Positions 23,374-37,781 are shown, counted from the stretch's first letter. The stretch is DNA of 64,000 nt from Physcomitrium patens (GCF_000002425.4 NC_037258.1:1378993-1442992); one strand, 5' to 3'. The notes: generated from the letters alone by a model not told the origin. A program made the numbers and translations.

Positions 23374-26300
23374 CTAAAAGCTGGCCTTCATTAGCTTGGG
23401 CTGAGCTGAAATGTAGATCTCCCCGTACGGTTGCGGTTGCTCAACATCCACGTAGTCCTTCGTCTTCAATACCTACCCAGTCCATATCAACAAGTGCATG
23501 AGCTCGTATCAAAACCTGGAGGGAAATCAGTCACATGCACCTGCCTCCTTGCACAACACATCCAAATCGATCCTCTAACAAAATGCATATCGCGTCCGAC
23601 AACATCAGTCCACAGATTGGTTTCGAGGTTGGAAAGGTTACGCAATCACAGGATTCCTGGCGCACTCATTTCACTTAACCGTCACGGCAAAAGGTGTTCC
23701 AAAGCCTGGACACTCTAATGCACAACAATTGCGTCTCGTTTTGAAGACCTTCCGAACAACTGTGGTTACCATATACAACACCCTACAATATGCCCCTCTT
23801 CATGCAACCCTCGTACAGCCTCAGCAAAGTGCATACCAAGGTCTCGAAAAACAACCGAGCCGCTTCTTTCCTCGTCTTTCCCCGAAGTGTGTAGTCGAGC
23901 CCGATTTTAGGAGACTGCTCCTTTTCTCTAATCTCTGCACCACCGGCCAAGCCGGCGAAGACTCCTTGCAGGTATCCACCTACAGCCCTGTATAAACAAC
24001 CCACCGTCTACCAATTAAAAGAACACAGACGACCAAGACAGCACTGCGTCTCAAACACCACCAATATGTGCACTACGCTCATATGTCCACACTTATTGCA
24101 ACCGGATTACTACCCATCCGCCGCCTGCCTACTGAATACATGTGAACTTGCATTTTGACAACAGCAACCCATTATTATCCCGTAATGGAAAATCGCAGCA
24201 AACATGCTCCTGCGACTGTGAGGTTGTCACTCCATATGCAATCCTAAACTGGAGAAGTAAGATTTGCCAATCTGCCTTACCTCGTGCGAGCTGACCAGCC
24301 ACCAAACCCTTGTAATGTTACATCTTGAACACTGTCGTCATAACTCTCAGCCTCCTCGTGCAGATCGTCGTCAACGTCTTGAAGGAACACTGCAGTTGCA
24401 AATACACGATTCTTTTCAGCAACGGCGTTGAAAACGTCACACCCAAGGAACCGTTCTCAGCACAAAGTACGCCCATCGCCATGCAACAACCAAGTAGGTT
24501 CCATCACACATCATATAAGCACAAATAACACAAACACAACAGCAGTGTTCAAAAAGAAAACAGATGAGCGCAAAAGCCGCATGCTGCACCTGTTTCTCTT
24601 GGCTCCCCGAGAAACCCAAGTTCCTGGTCAAAAGAACACAAGTTAGCATGCTCCTCACCAGACGTACGCAACTCATGCAGTTCAAAACTCCACCAAGGCT
24701 CTTCATGAAATCATCTCCAAACCAATCCTATGCTGGAAATAGCATTAAAAGCTCCCCCTCCAATCTTCCACTCACGCATACCTCTTCCTGAATCTCCTCC
24801 CCAACAACTTCTTCCTTCACTCCAACCAACGAAGATGGGCCCTCGTCAATAATTGTCCCGTCGTCCTCCAGCACGATAATAGTTCTTCCATCCACTCCTT
24901 CCACGACTACGGCCTCCCCTCCCGCAACTGCCTCTGCTACGGCCTCTGCTTCTGCAGCAACTTTGTGCAACAACTCCGATTCGATGCCAGCAGCTGCCTC
25001 TCCTACTATCTCCACGTCTTCTTCCATCGCAACCAATTCCTCTGAGGCCGCTTCCGCGAGAACTTCTTCTTTAACTTCTGCTTCCTCTTGTGCCTCCGAC
25101 TCCAGCAACAGAATGGGTTCTGCTGTTGGACCCGATTCAGGCACAGGAGGTTCTGAGACTATGCCTGGCTCCGTCTCCAGCATTGGAAACTCTACGCCCT
25201 CCTCCGTGGGAACGGAACCTGTTCGATGCCAAGCAAACCTTCGTTTCAGAACCGTCCGTAAATATATTGGGGCACAAAACCAAAGCAAGACACTTCACTA
25301 CCCGAGACCCTCAATATGGCAAGAGAGGGAGCACTCTAAATCCGACCAACAACTCAACCTCAGGTTCATAGTTACTGCCAACTCAGAAACATATCTCCAT
25401 GCAATTCCATACCTTCCGCCAACTCAGCAGTTTCTTCTGGTCGAACTTCAGATTCCAGACGGGTATCCACCGCGGCTGTAAGATCCTCACCTGAACACAA
25501 AGAATCCAAATATCAAAACTCGGTCAAACTGAGAAATCGGCCTTCTTCCTTCACTTGCAAGCTCTGGACGAAACCTCAGGATCCCGGCACCGGAAATGCC
25601 GGCACCACCTTCCAACCCCCTCTACCTTAATATCAACACCCAGGAGGTCAACCTATCGACAGTATTGCAGAGCCAATGCGGACCCAAACATCACGTTAAT
25701 CACCTCACCCCCTCAACGTATAAACCATCACCATAACAACACTCGTGAACACGCGGAGGGCGTAGGATTTACACCTGCTTCAGGTGGAAATTCAGCAACT
25801 GCATCCATGACTGGCTCCACCACAGCCAACTCCAGACCTGGCTCCTCGACCAACTCACCGGCCGGTTCAGCACCCGCTGCTCGCTCATCTTCTGGTTGCT
25901 CCCCAGCTGTACTCCTTTCGGCAGTGTCGGGCTCCTCCACTGGAGCTGCAGCGCCCGGGGTAGCGGGAACATCCTCCCGGTTTGCCTCAGGGGTGACTTC
26001 CCGTTCACGCCCAGCTGATGGCAAGTCCGCAGCACCAGTCACTAACACACGGTCATAAAGCACCCGCAACGCGTTGCTCACACCTGCACAAACCATCAGA
26101 CCTCACTTCTCACTAACAGCCCAACATAAACAAGATACTCTCCATCACCCGACCGAACAGACCTCTCTCAACCACGGACTCGTCACAAAGCCGAATCCGT
26201 ACAAAGCCCAGAGGCAAGGCAGCAATCGCACACAACGACCACAATTGCTGGCACTTCCCACCATGTCTCGGCCCACGCTGCAATAGTAAGACAAACGTTG

Positions 26301-29300
26301 ATGGGTACCAGGCACGGAAGGCTCGCTAAAGATTTGTTGTCCTATTGTCTGTCTGTGCACGATCCACAGCTCACTCCGAGTGCATGGAGCTATCTTGCGC
26401 ACCCTCCGAATGTCACTTGAATTCGCCAACTGTTGCCTCATCACGCTGAACACAGTTCATCTCAACCCAAGTCAGCACATGCCTCTCCAACCAAACGCAA
26501 CATTGCATGTTTCTCATAACCTCAATCATGTTCCACAAAATCCACAGCGATGGACCAATAACGCCTCCTTACTCTCCATGCAGAACCGTCGCCGCGTCAA
26601 GCACAAGCTTCCTCTTCTTGCCCACAGCCTTCGGACCTCGCCTCACCCTCCGAGCAGGAGCCTCCTCACTGGGAGTAGCCATGACTCTCAAAGATGGTGT
26701 AGCCCTGGCCCCTGTTACCAGTCAACGCTCAGAACCATGCTCATGTCATGCATTACGCAACATACAAGTATCACCACCATCTGCGGATCGCTACTCATCA
26801 CGGATACTCTAATCAACATACCCTTCAGATTCATTCGCAACCATGACCCAGGGCTAACAGTATCTGCAACACCACAGGATGTAACCACCATAATCCCACT
26901 GAGCACATTCTATCACATTCTATCAGAATCTCCAGCTCCTAGCCGGGACCACCAACAACGGCAACACTGTGAAACATCTTCTTCGAATCACACGACTCAA
27001 CGATAGTGCCACACACCTAACAATGTTGCCAGCACATCGTCATCGCGTGGTAGATCAAGACTGGGCCTCCTCCTCGGTGATGTCAGGCCTGGAATCGCTT
27101 CTACTGAGGCTTCTCGCAGTTCCTCTGCAATCTCAGCAACCTCCAACGGCTGCTCCATCGGTTCAACGGTGTCCCTGCATTTCCATGTACACGTTACAAA
27201 ATCATGCCCAATACCCGCTTGCTGTACTGCTAGAGGCTCCTTCTTCCAACTACGGTCTACAGAAGACCATCCACCGCTGGTCTCTCCACCCATATCGTCT
27301 CTAAATACCATGCACACTGCTGAAACTGAAATAAACACCAACTTCTGGGGCTCAAGCACATCACAGTAACACTCACGAACCCTCTAAACGCCAAATCCAA
27401 CAAAACCTTCCGTACCGAACACTAAACTCTGTGCGTTCCAAGACAACACTGAATGCCAGTTCCTCGTTATCACACTCGAGTTCCCAACCTACAGTCTATA
27501 GATATTTACCTCGCTGATACGTCCCTGCTCGACCTCGCCGTTTCCCTTTCGAAAGCGAACAGGTCAGTGGCCTGCTCAGTCGGCGCATCCACTGCAGACC
27601 GGAGAGTCTCCACTTCCGGCACCTCTTCCGCTTCCAATCCCAAACGAGGTGGAGAGACAACCCTGGGTAGTTCCTCTGCGGCACCTTCCAAGGCTGGAAC
27701 CAACTCGTCAGGGACTTCCACGACTTCTTCCCCTGCCTCACCTTGCCCTTCCACCTCCATTGGCCGGCTCACTTCTTCCTCCATCTCCGCAGCGGATCCA
27801 ACGCGAACCTCTGCTTCAACCGCCCTCGGCTCTTCCTCAAGTTCCATCTCTACGTCCACAGGACCCAGCTGCTCTGGCACTTCTGTGACAGGCGCTAGTT
27901 GTTCAAGTTCTTCAGCCTGCTCCACAGGGCGCTCCACCAGTTCTTCCTCCACTCCTACCACGGAAGGGTGAGCTGGGGTCATCGGCTGCAACTGCTCCAT
28001 ATCCATGGCCTCCATCTGGTCCAACCGGTCAAAGTCGATCCGATATTCCTCCACTGCTGGTGCCACTCTGGTTCCACACAACACGAACATCATGTTAAAA
28101 TCACCCGTTTCTTGCATGAAAACCCCGTGCACGCTGCAGGCAATGTGTACACTGAAAGTATGCATGTCCCGTCCAAACCAAGCACGAACAATAAGCAACG
28201 ACTCTGCATCATGAAAGGACGTCGTATTTACTCCTCCTCTAAACTCAATCTTGGGCTCCGCTCACGTTCTCGAGCCTCCTTCTCCCTCTCCTCCTGCACA
28301 CACAACGTCCACACAGTACATCATTAAAACAACTTCAAGACGCATGCGACCCCTCGTCCATCACAAAGACCATCACAAAGATTGCTCTAAACGGCAGGCA
28401 GCTGTTGCTGTGAAACAAGCTGCGGATGTATCACGTAGCATAGCTCAATACGATATTTGACCATTCTTCAATGTGGTATGCCACTGCTCATTCACTTAGA
28501 GTATTACTTCGACTTCCCAATAGTTGCGACACATAAACCATTTACAGGTCACGCAGATTTCGATAGCCAGTTTTAAGGTCTGCAACGCACGGATGCAGGG
28601 ATGTCCACAACATCCAACCCGCAATCATCCATCTCCGCCAGGATTTCCATCAGATCTTTCTCTCTCTTACACATTCTGTGCCGCTTCACACAAATATCTT
28701 CGCTTCATAAATTCGTGACAAACAGGCTCTTGAAACAGTCATGTTTCAATACTCATTTAATTTCCTTCCTTCTTTACACCAATTCTCCTCATTACCCACA
28801 GATTGCCAGGTCATAAACTTTAGCTCTTTTCGTCACGTCTAGCTACTTATGACGCATTTAGCACATACACCTTCCAACAACCAAACGCATGTTCCACAAA
28901 GTCTCCTGGCACATGTTTAATCTGGCAATTATTCTTTGCCTCCTTCTGCCGAAACTATGACATCCATCCCAAACTTGTGAGTGTAACTAACCTCTTCAAA
29001 ATCCAGTCCAATGCGTGGCAAATCGGCTTGAGGAAGTCTCTCTGCGCATCACAACCAGCCAACCAGAAATCAGTCAACGCCTTATGTCGGGTGAGAATTC
29101 GGACGGACAGGGTCGTCTTCATGTCTTCCCTTTGTCGACTTCCAATCACAACGACAGGGCATAGCACTTTATGTTCAAGTTGCAAAGTGCTTGCATCTCT
29201 TGACACAATCAACGCCTAACGACTTCATCAAAACACTCAACACCACAATCCCCATCTCTCCCCTGTATATGAACAAGAACAAAGGGACAAAAAAGAATCG

Positions 29301-30983
29301 AAAATAACACCACAGACATTACTATGTGCAAAAGTTTCCTCTCCACATTCTGTTCGCACACCCTTCATCAATAGTTTCACTGGCCTACTGCAAATTAGAT
29401 TCTCAGCAAGACCCCATCCCATACCATCAAGATCGAATTGCGATCCGAAGTAGATGTTTTCCTCCATCTGATCTTGCAGCGTGATGAGTTCACGGGTAGT
29501 GACATGTTGATCCGTAGCCCTGTTCATCCGACACCACCCATACAAATCCCTCTCAGACCAAACTTCTTGGATGCTCTCAGAGTCAACAAGTCACTTCAAT
29601 TCCAATACTCACATGGACCGCATTCTGTTTGCAAAACCTCCACATAATCCCAAACACCAGATAGGCACTCAATCACAAGTTTCACCAGGCAACACTTGAA
29701 TCCCTCTCCCACGCCAACCACCAACAACCAAGTCACCCGTACCCGCTGGCAAGAAGCACACTTTCCCTTTCCGCAAGAGGCTCGAACTCGTCAAGATCAA
29801 AATTTTCTGGCAGAGTGATCGCATGAAATGGAGCTGTCGACGACTCCGGCGGAAGGTCCACGGCCCCCGCATGAAACGCCTGCTTGATCTTCGTTAGCGC
29901 TTCGCTGCAGTCATGGAACAGGTAGTTCACCTTTCGGGAGTAAATCCGAACTACACCCAGCAGCAGGTGCCCAGACAACCTCAGAGCAATAGGAGCTTCC
30001 GGGAACAAAATGGAGTCTGCCAAACCACCAAACCCACATTGCGACGTATCAGACCACCTACGACAAATGCATGCCTTCTCTCACGTTCTCCTCCAAGACA
30101 AGACCAGATCACACAAAACCCATGCATATCACCTTGCAGTTGGATATCGCGTGCTAGTGTTCAAGTCACCAACCAAATAATGCCCATCCGGCTTACCACA
30201 CATCACATCTCTCAGCAGTTCAAGGGTTTCACCCCTCAACTCATCCACTACATCATACAGCACATTCCGCACAGATCTTCAAATTAACCCAATCGACATA
30301 CTCCGTACCCCGCCACAAAATCTGGAGCATCATTGAACCACGCAAGAGTCCTCAAACGTGCTCAAATTGGCCCAAGGGGTACCAAGAGCATACTGACACA
30401 AAAACATCTACACCCAGATTGAAAGACGTCTCGAAAAGAGGAATCAGCGTCAAGGTCCCTTGGCATGAAACGTGCAGCACGGCATACCCGCATTAATCAG
30501 CTACATCTATTGTACAGCCTTCTCCATTTCCTGAGCGTAAGTACGTGGCTACACGCCCGTTCTTAACAAACCCTCACACCACTTCCTTGACATTTTTTCT
30601 CGCACCGGCAGGACATGAGGAATCGAAATCGTCATTCCATCCACTAACCCACCCTACGTTTCCCGTTCATTCATTAAGATACCTCACTCAAACCCAACTC
30701 TACTCAGTCTGTCTGACTATTGCCTGCTACTTGTTCATACATTTTTTTGGTTACACGACTGCAAACTGACTTCCAGATGTGTCACCAGGAGTAACTTACA
30801 AAGACTGCTCTCTCCAACGTTCGGTTTCCATGCCTTAAACGAGTTAGGAGCACACTTACCGACGGATACGCTAATATTTGTTTCCGTGACCTGATTCTTC
30901 CGCAACTTGCGCTCCAAATGAGCAGCTATCCATATGGTCCCCAGCGGACCCTTTTTCGCCAATATCAACTGCGAGTAAAACAT
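23374..30983 (-). CDS. RAD21: RAD21/SCC1 cohesin alpha-kleisin subunit
   Basis: Sixteen exons in transcript order: 30983-30860, 30016-29737, 29519-29425, 29041-28992, 28293-28232, 28067-27510, 27174-27022, 26704-26573, 26445-26309, 26083-25775, 25490-25413, 25218-24782, 24623-24590, 24389-24281, 23987-23837, 23472-23374. They total 2808 nt, 935 residues, and all phases agree. The N-terminal Rad21/Rec8 domain is textbook: MFYSQLILAKKGPLGTIWIA, then SILFPEAPIALRLSGHLLLG and RIYSRKVNYLF, which contact SMC3. The middle is long, acidic and low in complexity (Glu/Pro/Val/Ala), with a basic GKKRKLVLDAATVL segment typical of plant homologues. The C-terminal winged helix that binds the SMC1 head reads RGKTRKEAARLFFETL and KTKDYVDVEQPQPYGEI. 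The protein closes the cohesin ring that holds sister chromatids until separase cuts it. It resembles the plant SYN4/RAD21.3 type. Small exons between 28992 and 28293 could be missing from this model. Confidence 0.93.
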
Positions 30984-31490
30984 CTTGAACCTCGCTTACT
31001 CGCCCTTGCCGCTCCAAAGCTTCACGGCCAAGCTCCAACGCTACTTTCTAAATATGCCCTAAAGGCGAAGGTAGGAAAACAACTTCTCGCGATTCGCCAA
31101 ATGCTATATCCCAACCGGACAGCCTCGCTCTACTATTGCGAGGGTTTCATCCGAAGGTAAATCCAGATAAGGCCTGCGCACGAACCACTGCTCTTTTGCA
31201 ACCAAAGCAGTGAGCCTCCATCGTCGACTTCAGGGCCAGATATTTTTTATTCTCCTGCTATCTCAGGCCACAGATTTTCACGAAACAGCTAGTTCTTCGA
31301 ACTTTGATGCACCCCGAAATCGAATATTGAACATACTTAAAAGAATTCTGAGTCGGCTGTGCAGATGGTCTTCGGAAAGGGCAAACTTTAGTCGAGATGC
31401 CGCGAGTCAAACACAAGAAAAGATCTCTTTGAATAATGAGCAGCGTCTCAAAACTTGCTCTGTGCCGCGCAGTCAGGGCCCGAAATAGAT

Positions 31491-31532
31491 ATGCTTCACG
31501 CGTGCAAGACTATGCTTCACGCGTGCAAGACT
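31491..31532. repeat. 21-bp perfect direct repeat
   Basis: Two adjacent identical copies starting ATGCTTCACGCGTGCAAGAC, at 31491 and 31512, upstream of RAD21. Confidence 0.9.
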
Positions 31533-33608
31533 ACGCACTCAATGCAGAAGCCACTTCGTAGAGCTTCAGAAAGCGCTAAACAATCTTGCAGCTTTACCGC
31601 AACTCTAAGTCTTTTTTCTGAGACTGGTTGGTGGCAGAGTCCAAAAAACCAGGTAATAAATTTCAAGAAGAGTCACTGTTACATCAACTTCTCGAGCCCG
31701 CTGGCGCTCTTCAATGCCCTCGCCGAAGCCCACGAATTACAACAATGCTTAGACAAGACCCACTGTTTAAACTCCTCCCCACGCCAAACTAGCGATGCCC
31801 CGTTCCTGAACTTGTTTCCAACTACTCTTCACCTCTATTCAATACCGCTTCGAATGATCCCAATCTCCCATTGAACTGCTGCCGCGCTACACTCTGACCT
31901 CCGAAACGCCCAACACGAAAATATCCAAAAAAACAATAGAACAAAAAACACCTGCACGCCGGACGGGGCCTAAACAAGCACCACCGGCGCAACAGGCCAG
32001 GCCTCGACCACGATAGTTCCACCTCAAACCCTCATGGAGAACCCGAACAAATCATGGCAATGCACACTGATCCACGACAATCCAGTTCCGCACATTCCAG
32101 TACCTTCAAACCATAACACTCCAGCTCTAGGGTAATATCCTCGTTTTAGGGCCGTTTCTGCAGCTGAGAAGCTCAAATAAACGCAACTAAAACACGGAAT
32201 GAAAGCGGGGATCCGTGGAAAGGAAAGAAAGGGGGTGGGGGGGAAAACGTCGGCGCGGGCCACGGTGGAGCAGCGAACAAATCACGTCGAAATGGTTGGC
32301 ATCCAAGAGGCGGGGAGGCGTTTGGCGTGAAGGGAGTGAGTGAGAGTGCATTTTCTGTGACCCTCGCAAACTCTCACTCCCTCTGTCTCTCGCAAGGCGT
32401 CGCAGCTCTGGAGCGGGCCGGGCCGGGCTGGGCAGGAAAATACGCCAACCCATCCCTCGCCCTGGGGAGCCCGGCCAGCGGACCTCGCCGGTCGCCAAGC
32501 TAGGCTGCACAACAGTTTGTTTCTCCATTATTTTCCCTTTCGCATCTGCTGAGAATAGATGAACACTTTTCATCTAGTTTCAATTTCATCCCCCTCTGCC
32601 GTTCCCTCTCTCAAAGGAACCAAGTGCGTTGATTCCACGGGCTTCGCCACGTCGTCCAAATATCGGGAGCACTTCGTGGCGGGAATTGCATGGCAACAAC
32701 ACGTGGTGGAATTTCATAGGATTGGCGATGTATGCAATTGTGTGCTATTGAACGGCGATAGGAACTTTCGGCTCCTTTGCACCAGAGCTTAATGGGCCCT
32801 TTCACGGGACGGAATTGGGCTCCATGTTGTGCAGGCATGACCGTGGACATTAGAGGAGCCTTTTACCACATATTGGTGCTTGTGGTCCATGATTTGATGT
32901 AAATTTTAGTAATATTGGCAAAAAAGTTGGAAGTAGAGGAAAAATTCAATGATAATTGCTAGCTTATTCAGAACAGTTGAATTATTTGAAATAAATTATA
33001 ATAAAATATACCTTACATGTATTGTGTAGAACTGTATTAAGAGTAAAAAAATTATTGTTTTTGACCACAAAAAAAATTATTAAAGCTTTTGGTGAATCTG
33101 TTGCTTGAGCGAAAAAACTTGTATCAAAACATATCATGGAGATGTATGTGTGGTTGGATTTCTTTTCTATAGATACTTTTTCCTTGTTTGTATCATACCC
33201 AAAATCTCTTGCTTCTATTTAAATACGTCTATTCCTTAAAAAGGTTTTTGAGGGAAGGTGATACATATTCCTATTCATATTAATTGTTTTTCATGTGGTC
33301 AATGTATAGACATACATTTGACACTACAAACATGATTAACTCTTACATTGTGCTAGCAGTATTGTAATCGACTTAAAAATCCACTAGGTTAAGAGTACGA
33401 AATAGATGATTTCGTGAAAAAAAAATTGTCTAGTTTTGTAATATATAGTCTTTGCTGAATTAGTAATAAATAGAAACCTGTGACTTAAAATAGCACACTA
33501 TCAAGGGTTATATAATTATATGGCTTTCAGTATATTTATTACATTAACTAATGTGTTAGTCTTTTACAAATTATACTTCTGGTGATTTTATCGTCAAACA
33601 ATTTAATC

Positions 33609-33632
33609 ATATATATATATATATATATATAT
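33609..33632. repeat. (AT)n microsatellite
   Basis: Alternating AT run of about 24 bp. Confidence 0.9.
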
Positions 33633-35170
33633 GATTTTTATGTGTATTCTTTATTCTATGTTAATTGCCACAAAACATTTAAATGATGTTTATTTAAATA
33701 TCACATTGCTACAATTCGTTGAACTCTATCACATGTAAAAGAACAATTAGTTTTGAAATGTGTAGTTTTGGATGTTTACATTTTTTAATTTTTTAAAATT
33801 TTTAAATCTTATCCATACCAGTGGCAGATCTTTAAAAAGTCTACTGATTTATCAATTCAAAATAATTCTTTAGTACAAATAAACAAGCATTCTGTTCAAG
33901 TTTAAAAACTTAACGGTATTAAAATCTGGACATAATACTTTGTGTTTCCATTACAGTATGATAATTTGGGAAGTAACCATGTAAAGACAAAGAAAATTTA
34001 TTACTTGCTTCAAAAACAACAGATTGTTTTAAGGAGGGAGTATGAAAGTGGACAATACCAGAAGTTAATGTAATTATATATTTTTTTAATCTTTTTCCAA
34101 AAGAATATTGCAATTTTTTGTTTTAAAAAGAGTTAAATTTTTACAGCGAGCTTGTAAATTTGGAGAGGTAGAGTTTTGATAACAACTTGGGTGTATAAAG
34201 AATCAATAAGGTGGTTGAGTACTAGTTCTATAGCATTTGAGACAAACCACAATAACTAAAATGTCAGAACTATTAAAACCAATGGGAACAATTTTAACAG
34301 TTTTGTTTTAAAGAAGATTAGTTCAGAAGATGTACACTCATTTTTAATATTTGATGTTTAACCTATACTTGTATTATTTTATCATTTTGTTAATGTGTAT
34401 GTAGTGATAACGCACAATTCCGTTGAAAAGTAATACCATCAAATAAAGGAAGCTATAAAATATGTACCCAAATTTATGATAGTTTCTATGAGAGATTTGA
34501 AATACAAAAAATGACTGTTATTTGGATTCCATATATGTGTGTAACATAACAACTCAAAATTTTAATTTTAATTTTATTTAATTACAATATAGACCACTTG
34601 ACATACTAGATTGTGAATTTTAATGTCTGATTATATTCTAGAAGTCATTCTTAAAGAATGAAACGTATAAAAATTCTTAGATATTTCCCAAGCACAAAAT
34701 ATTTTTCAAATAATAGTGACTAGTTCCAAACTGACTTTCAGTAACGTTTTAAAAAAAATACCTTCTAAAGTTTGTCACAAAGTAATGTGCTGTCACTGCT
34801 TTGTAATCTAAGAGTAACTAATAGATACATTTGATGTCATTTGCAATTCAAGAATCACATTTTTTTTTTTTTCAAGTTTTGAATTGTGTTTACGTTGTTA
34901 TTCATAGATTACCTTTTTATTTTTTATATATAATATAAAATTTCGTATATTTATATATATAAAAAATAATGCATGTTTTTTTGAGAAAAAGTAGAAAGTG
35001 TCAAATACATGGTTTTTACAGAATATCTACGAATGTTTTTAAAATGACAACTTTATAAACTTTTATTATACTAGTATTATTATATTATTTTATAATTTTG
35101 ATTCTTATGGTGTATATATTTTCAAACCAGTTTTTTGTGTAGCATATTTTGTTTTACATGTTACTCATTA

Positions 35171-35199
35171 TACATACATACATACATACATACATACAT
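35171..35199. repeat. (CATA)n microsatellite
   Basis: About seven CATA units followed by a T run. Confidence 0.9.
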
Positions 35200-35560
35200 T
35201 TTTTTTTCTCTCATGACACTCTTTGTCGAAATGTAAAATACACACATTTAGTTCCAAATTCCAAGTTTGAAAATTATACTCGTAAGATTAACATCCCCAG
35301 CTGTAAAAAATTAAACATGAAATTTCCTTTGAAAAACACTACATCACAATAAAATTTTAATATCCACGAGCATGAACATTTACTACAATTTGAAAAGCAA
35401 ATAAATCTACCTGTCAACCAGATCAAAATCAACGTCAAAATCAAATCATTCCTATTATTGTTCTCAGGGATAAAGTGATCATGTTAAAATACGGACATTA
35501 GTTAATGCACACTATTTCGACTAGATACTCCTTCTTAAGTTTATAGGCCCCTTCAAGACC

Positions 35561-37229
35561 CACAGTTACAAACCAAAAAGGTATCTGAATGATGCGGGAA
35601 CCACGTCACACTCACAGGAAAAATGCCTCGTCAGCATCGATGGATGAATGAAATCGATCGATAATGGGAACCAAGACGGTTTGACATGAGTAACGAGTCT
35701 GGGGAGGGTCTTGGTCGAGGGACTGGGCTTGTCTTTCCACGAAGGCGACATGGAGTTGACCTTGTGAAGACTTTGGCTTTTTGTCCTTATGCACACGTCG
35801 ACTCGGCCCATTCAAATTTTAGATGCACTTCCCGCCATGCGTCCCGCCCATTATGGGGCCGAATCCCCGCCAAGCTCCCGCCCTCGGATTCTGGTTGGAA
35901 CGGGGCAGTTATTTTTTTCGTGTGTCTCGGCTCCGGGGCCTGGACCTCGGAAGAGACGTTGGCGCATTGCCCCGCATTCAAAGGCTCCGGCGCAGCCCCT
36001 GGATGCCATCGCTGACACGAAGAAAAACAACCAAAACGATAATCGACGCTTCAGGAGGAGACGTTCCCCTACTGCCACACTCTGTCTGGAATCGTTATTC
36101 CATTGCATCCGATTCTGTAGCAGGTGGTTGACGATGAACTCAGATTACAGTTGACATAATCGATGTTGTTTTTGTGTCGGTTGTATTCAGTTTTCCCTTC
36201 ACATTCAAAGAGTTTGATCTTGTTTCCATGAGCAATGTAAGAAACCGAATCATCCGCTCACCGTCTGCGGAAAATAGATAATTTCTAGACCTGGGAACTT
36301 TACTAATGTTAATTACTGGATATTTTTCTCGATCTACAGTGAAATTGAGTATAGTTATTGTGAATACTGTTGTTTGTAATGTTGAACATGTTTTTAGAAT
36401 CTGCAAGTGCAACTCAAAATCATCTCATTCAAGGATTTACCTTGATTGTTCATTCACTGACGTGTTTGATTCATGACATTAATGTTATAAACTGGGCCAT
36501 TGTAGTAAGCCTCTGCAAGATTGGTTGTACAACATCACCTCCCTTTTACATACTACTAAGTAAACAAATTTGCACGTGACATTTGTAAAATGCTATACCT
36601 AGAGTTCGTCATAGCTGGTGCGTATCTTCGCTCTTTCGCTGTTTCGCTCTTTCGCCTTTTGCTTCAATTTCGATCCAACCTCTAATTGCGAAAATGATAC
36701 TTTGGTCAACTAAGCCCCACTTTCAGTCTTAAAATGCAGATTTTGTTGGCAGTGCCTCGATAGAAGCATCTCAAAAAAATGTTTCAGCACCAGCTTGATA
36801 CTTTCAGCACAGCATGCTGACAGTGCCTTCGACAATGAAGTTTCTTTTCATGAAGGATCTCACCTATCTGTTGATTCCGATCCGTAAATCCAAGTTTGTT
36901 CAACGGCAAGCGTAGTTCGGGATGTCTGCTACTTCAATCATTGCCAGTGCCAAGTACTGCAGCTAAACTACACAAGTGGAATCTTTCGAACTTGGGTCAT
37001 ACTAAAGCTTGAGACTGACTCAATGTTTCTGGAAAACATGTGTACAACCATTATCCTGTTCAATTAAACCATGAGTCATGAAATTGGGAGTCCAGGGAGT
37101 GAATGAATGCTGCGAGGATAACCCAAGCGTGAAGTGAAAGTTTCTCACCATACAACTAGTTTGTGTGCAAGCTCAATCCGTCAAAATACAACAGCATGAA
37201 TATCATCAAAGTAGCTTGGTGGCCTGTCG
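35561..37229. other. Moderate-GC region without a recognised gene
   Basis: 35560-36160 is GC-rich with overlapping open frames on both strands and no identifiable domain. 36160-37229 has gene-like composition but only short frames. It may contain a promoter, a non-coding transcript, or a decayed gene related to the doubtful gene at 37230-37781. Confidence 0.35.
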
Positions 37230-37781
37230 TCAAATTTTTGTTCTAACTTCGCCACGGAACCATAGCCAATGGATTTTGAAATGATTACAACCCTCATCCG
37301 TCAAATGTATTTCCAGTGTTACGTACACAGCCCGCACTGGGTTCATATGCCGATGACCAATATAAGAGGTGTTCAAGTACTCCATTTCTCTCAGCGGCTT
37401 AAGTGCAGACTGGCCATCTTCGTGTATTTCTAGGTACTCGCGAATCTTCCAAACCCTAGTCCAAATCCCTTGCAATTTGGATGTTTAACAGTTAGTGTTT
37501 ACATCTGCATAATTTTTTTTTATGTTCTTTTTGTTGACGAGACAATACCTCTTAGACATTCTAGTGCCATTCCCAAAGCAGACGAGCACGTTCCACATTC
37601 CGCCTCTAGGTCCATCCTTGAAAGGTTGAACTTGCGAATTGTCAACAAACTCCGCAGACGTCATATCCATCGTCTTTTCAACATCCTTAAGCCTGGAGTT
37701 TGCGTGGATTGAGTCCAAAATGTTGAACAACTCGCTCGGCCAAAGTTTGAAACATTGTTCGTACACTAAGAAATCACCCAT
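37230..37781 (-). pseudogene. Unrecognised two-part coding region, possibly a pseudogene
   Basis: The first part starts at an ATG at 37781 (MGDFLVYEQCFKLWPSELFN) and runs to a good GTATTG donor at 37549. The second part, from an AG at 37469, reads IWTRVWKIREYLEIHEDGQ and continues to a stop at 37230. Both look like real globular protein (mixed charge, many Trp/Tyr/His, no low complexity). However, the donor leaves phase 2 while the second part needs phase 1, so the simple 80-bp splice breaks the frame. Either another splice site is used, an exon is missing, or this is a decayed gene. I do not recognise the family and assign no function. Confidence 0.35.

Larger units (their letters stand above)
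30984..35560. other. RAD21 5' flank, then AT-rich gene-free DNA
   Basis: 30984 to about 32570 has gene-like composition and probably carries RAD21 5' UTR and promoter. Open frames there lack any family resemblance. From about 32880 to 35560 the sequence is AT-rich with microsatellites and no coding signal. Confidence 0.5.

Noticed and set aside
27453..27971. Plus-strand frame of 172 codons, rich in Ser/Thr
   Set aside because: It is the shadow of an acidic RAD21 exon; Glu codons read in reverse give Ser/Leu-rich open frames. The same applies to plus frames at 24963-25481 and 25555-26058.
32187..32573. Minus-strand frame of 128 codons upstream of RAD21
   Set aside because: Compositional (Ser/Arg/Pro-rich), with no domain; more likely promoter or 5' UTR sequence.
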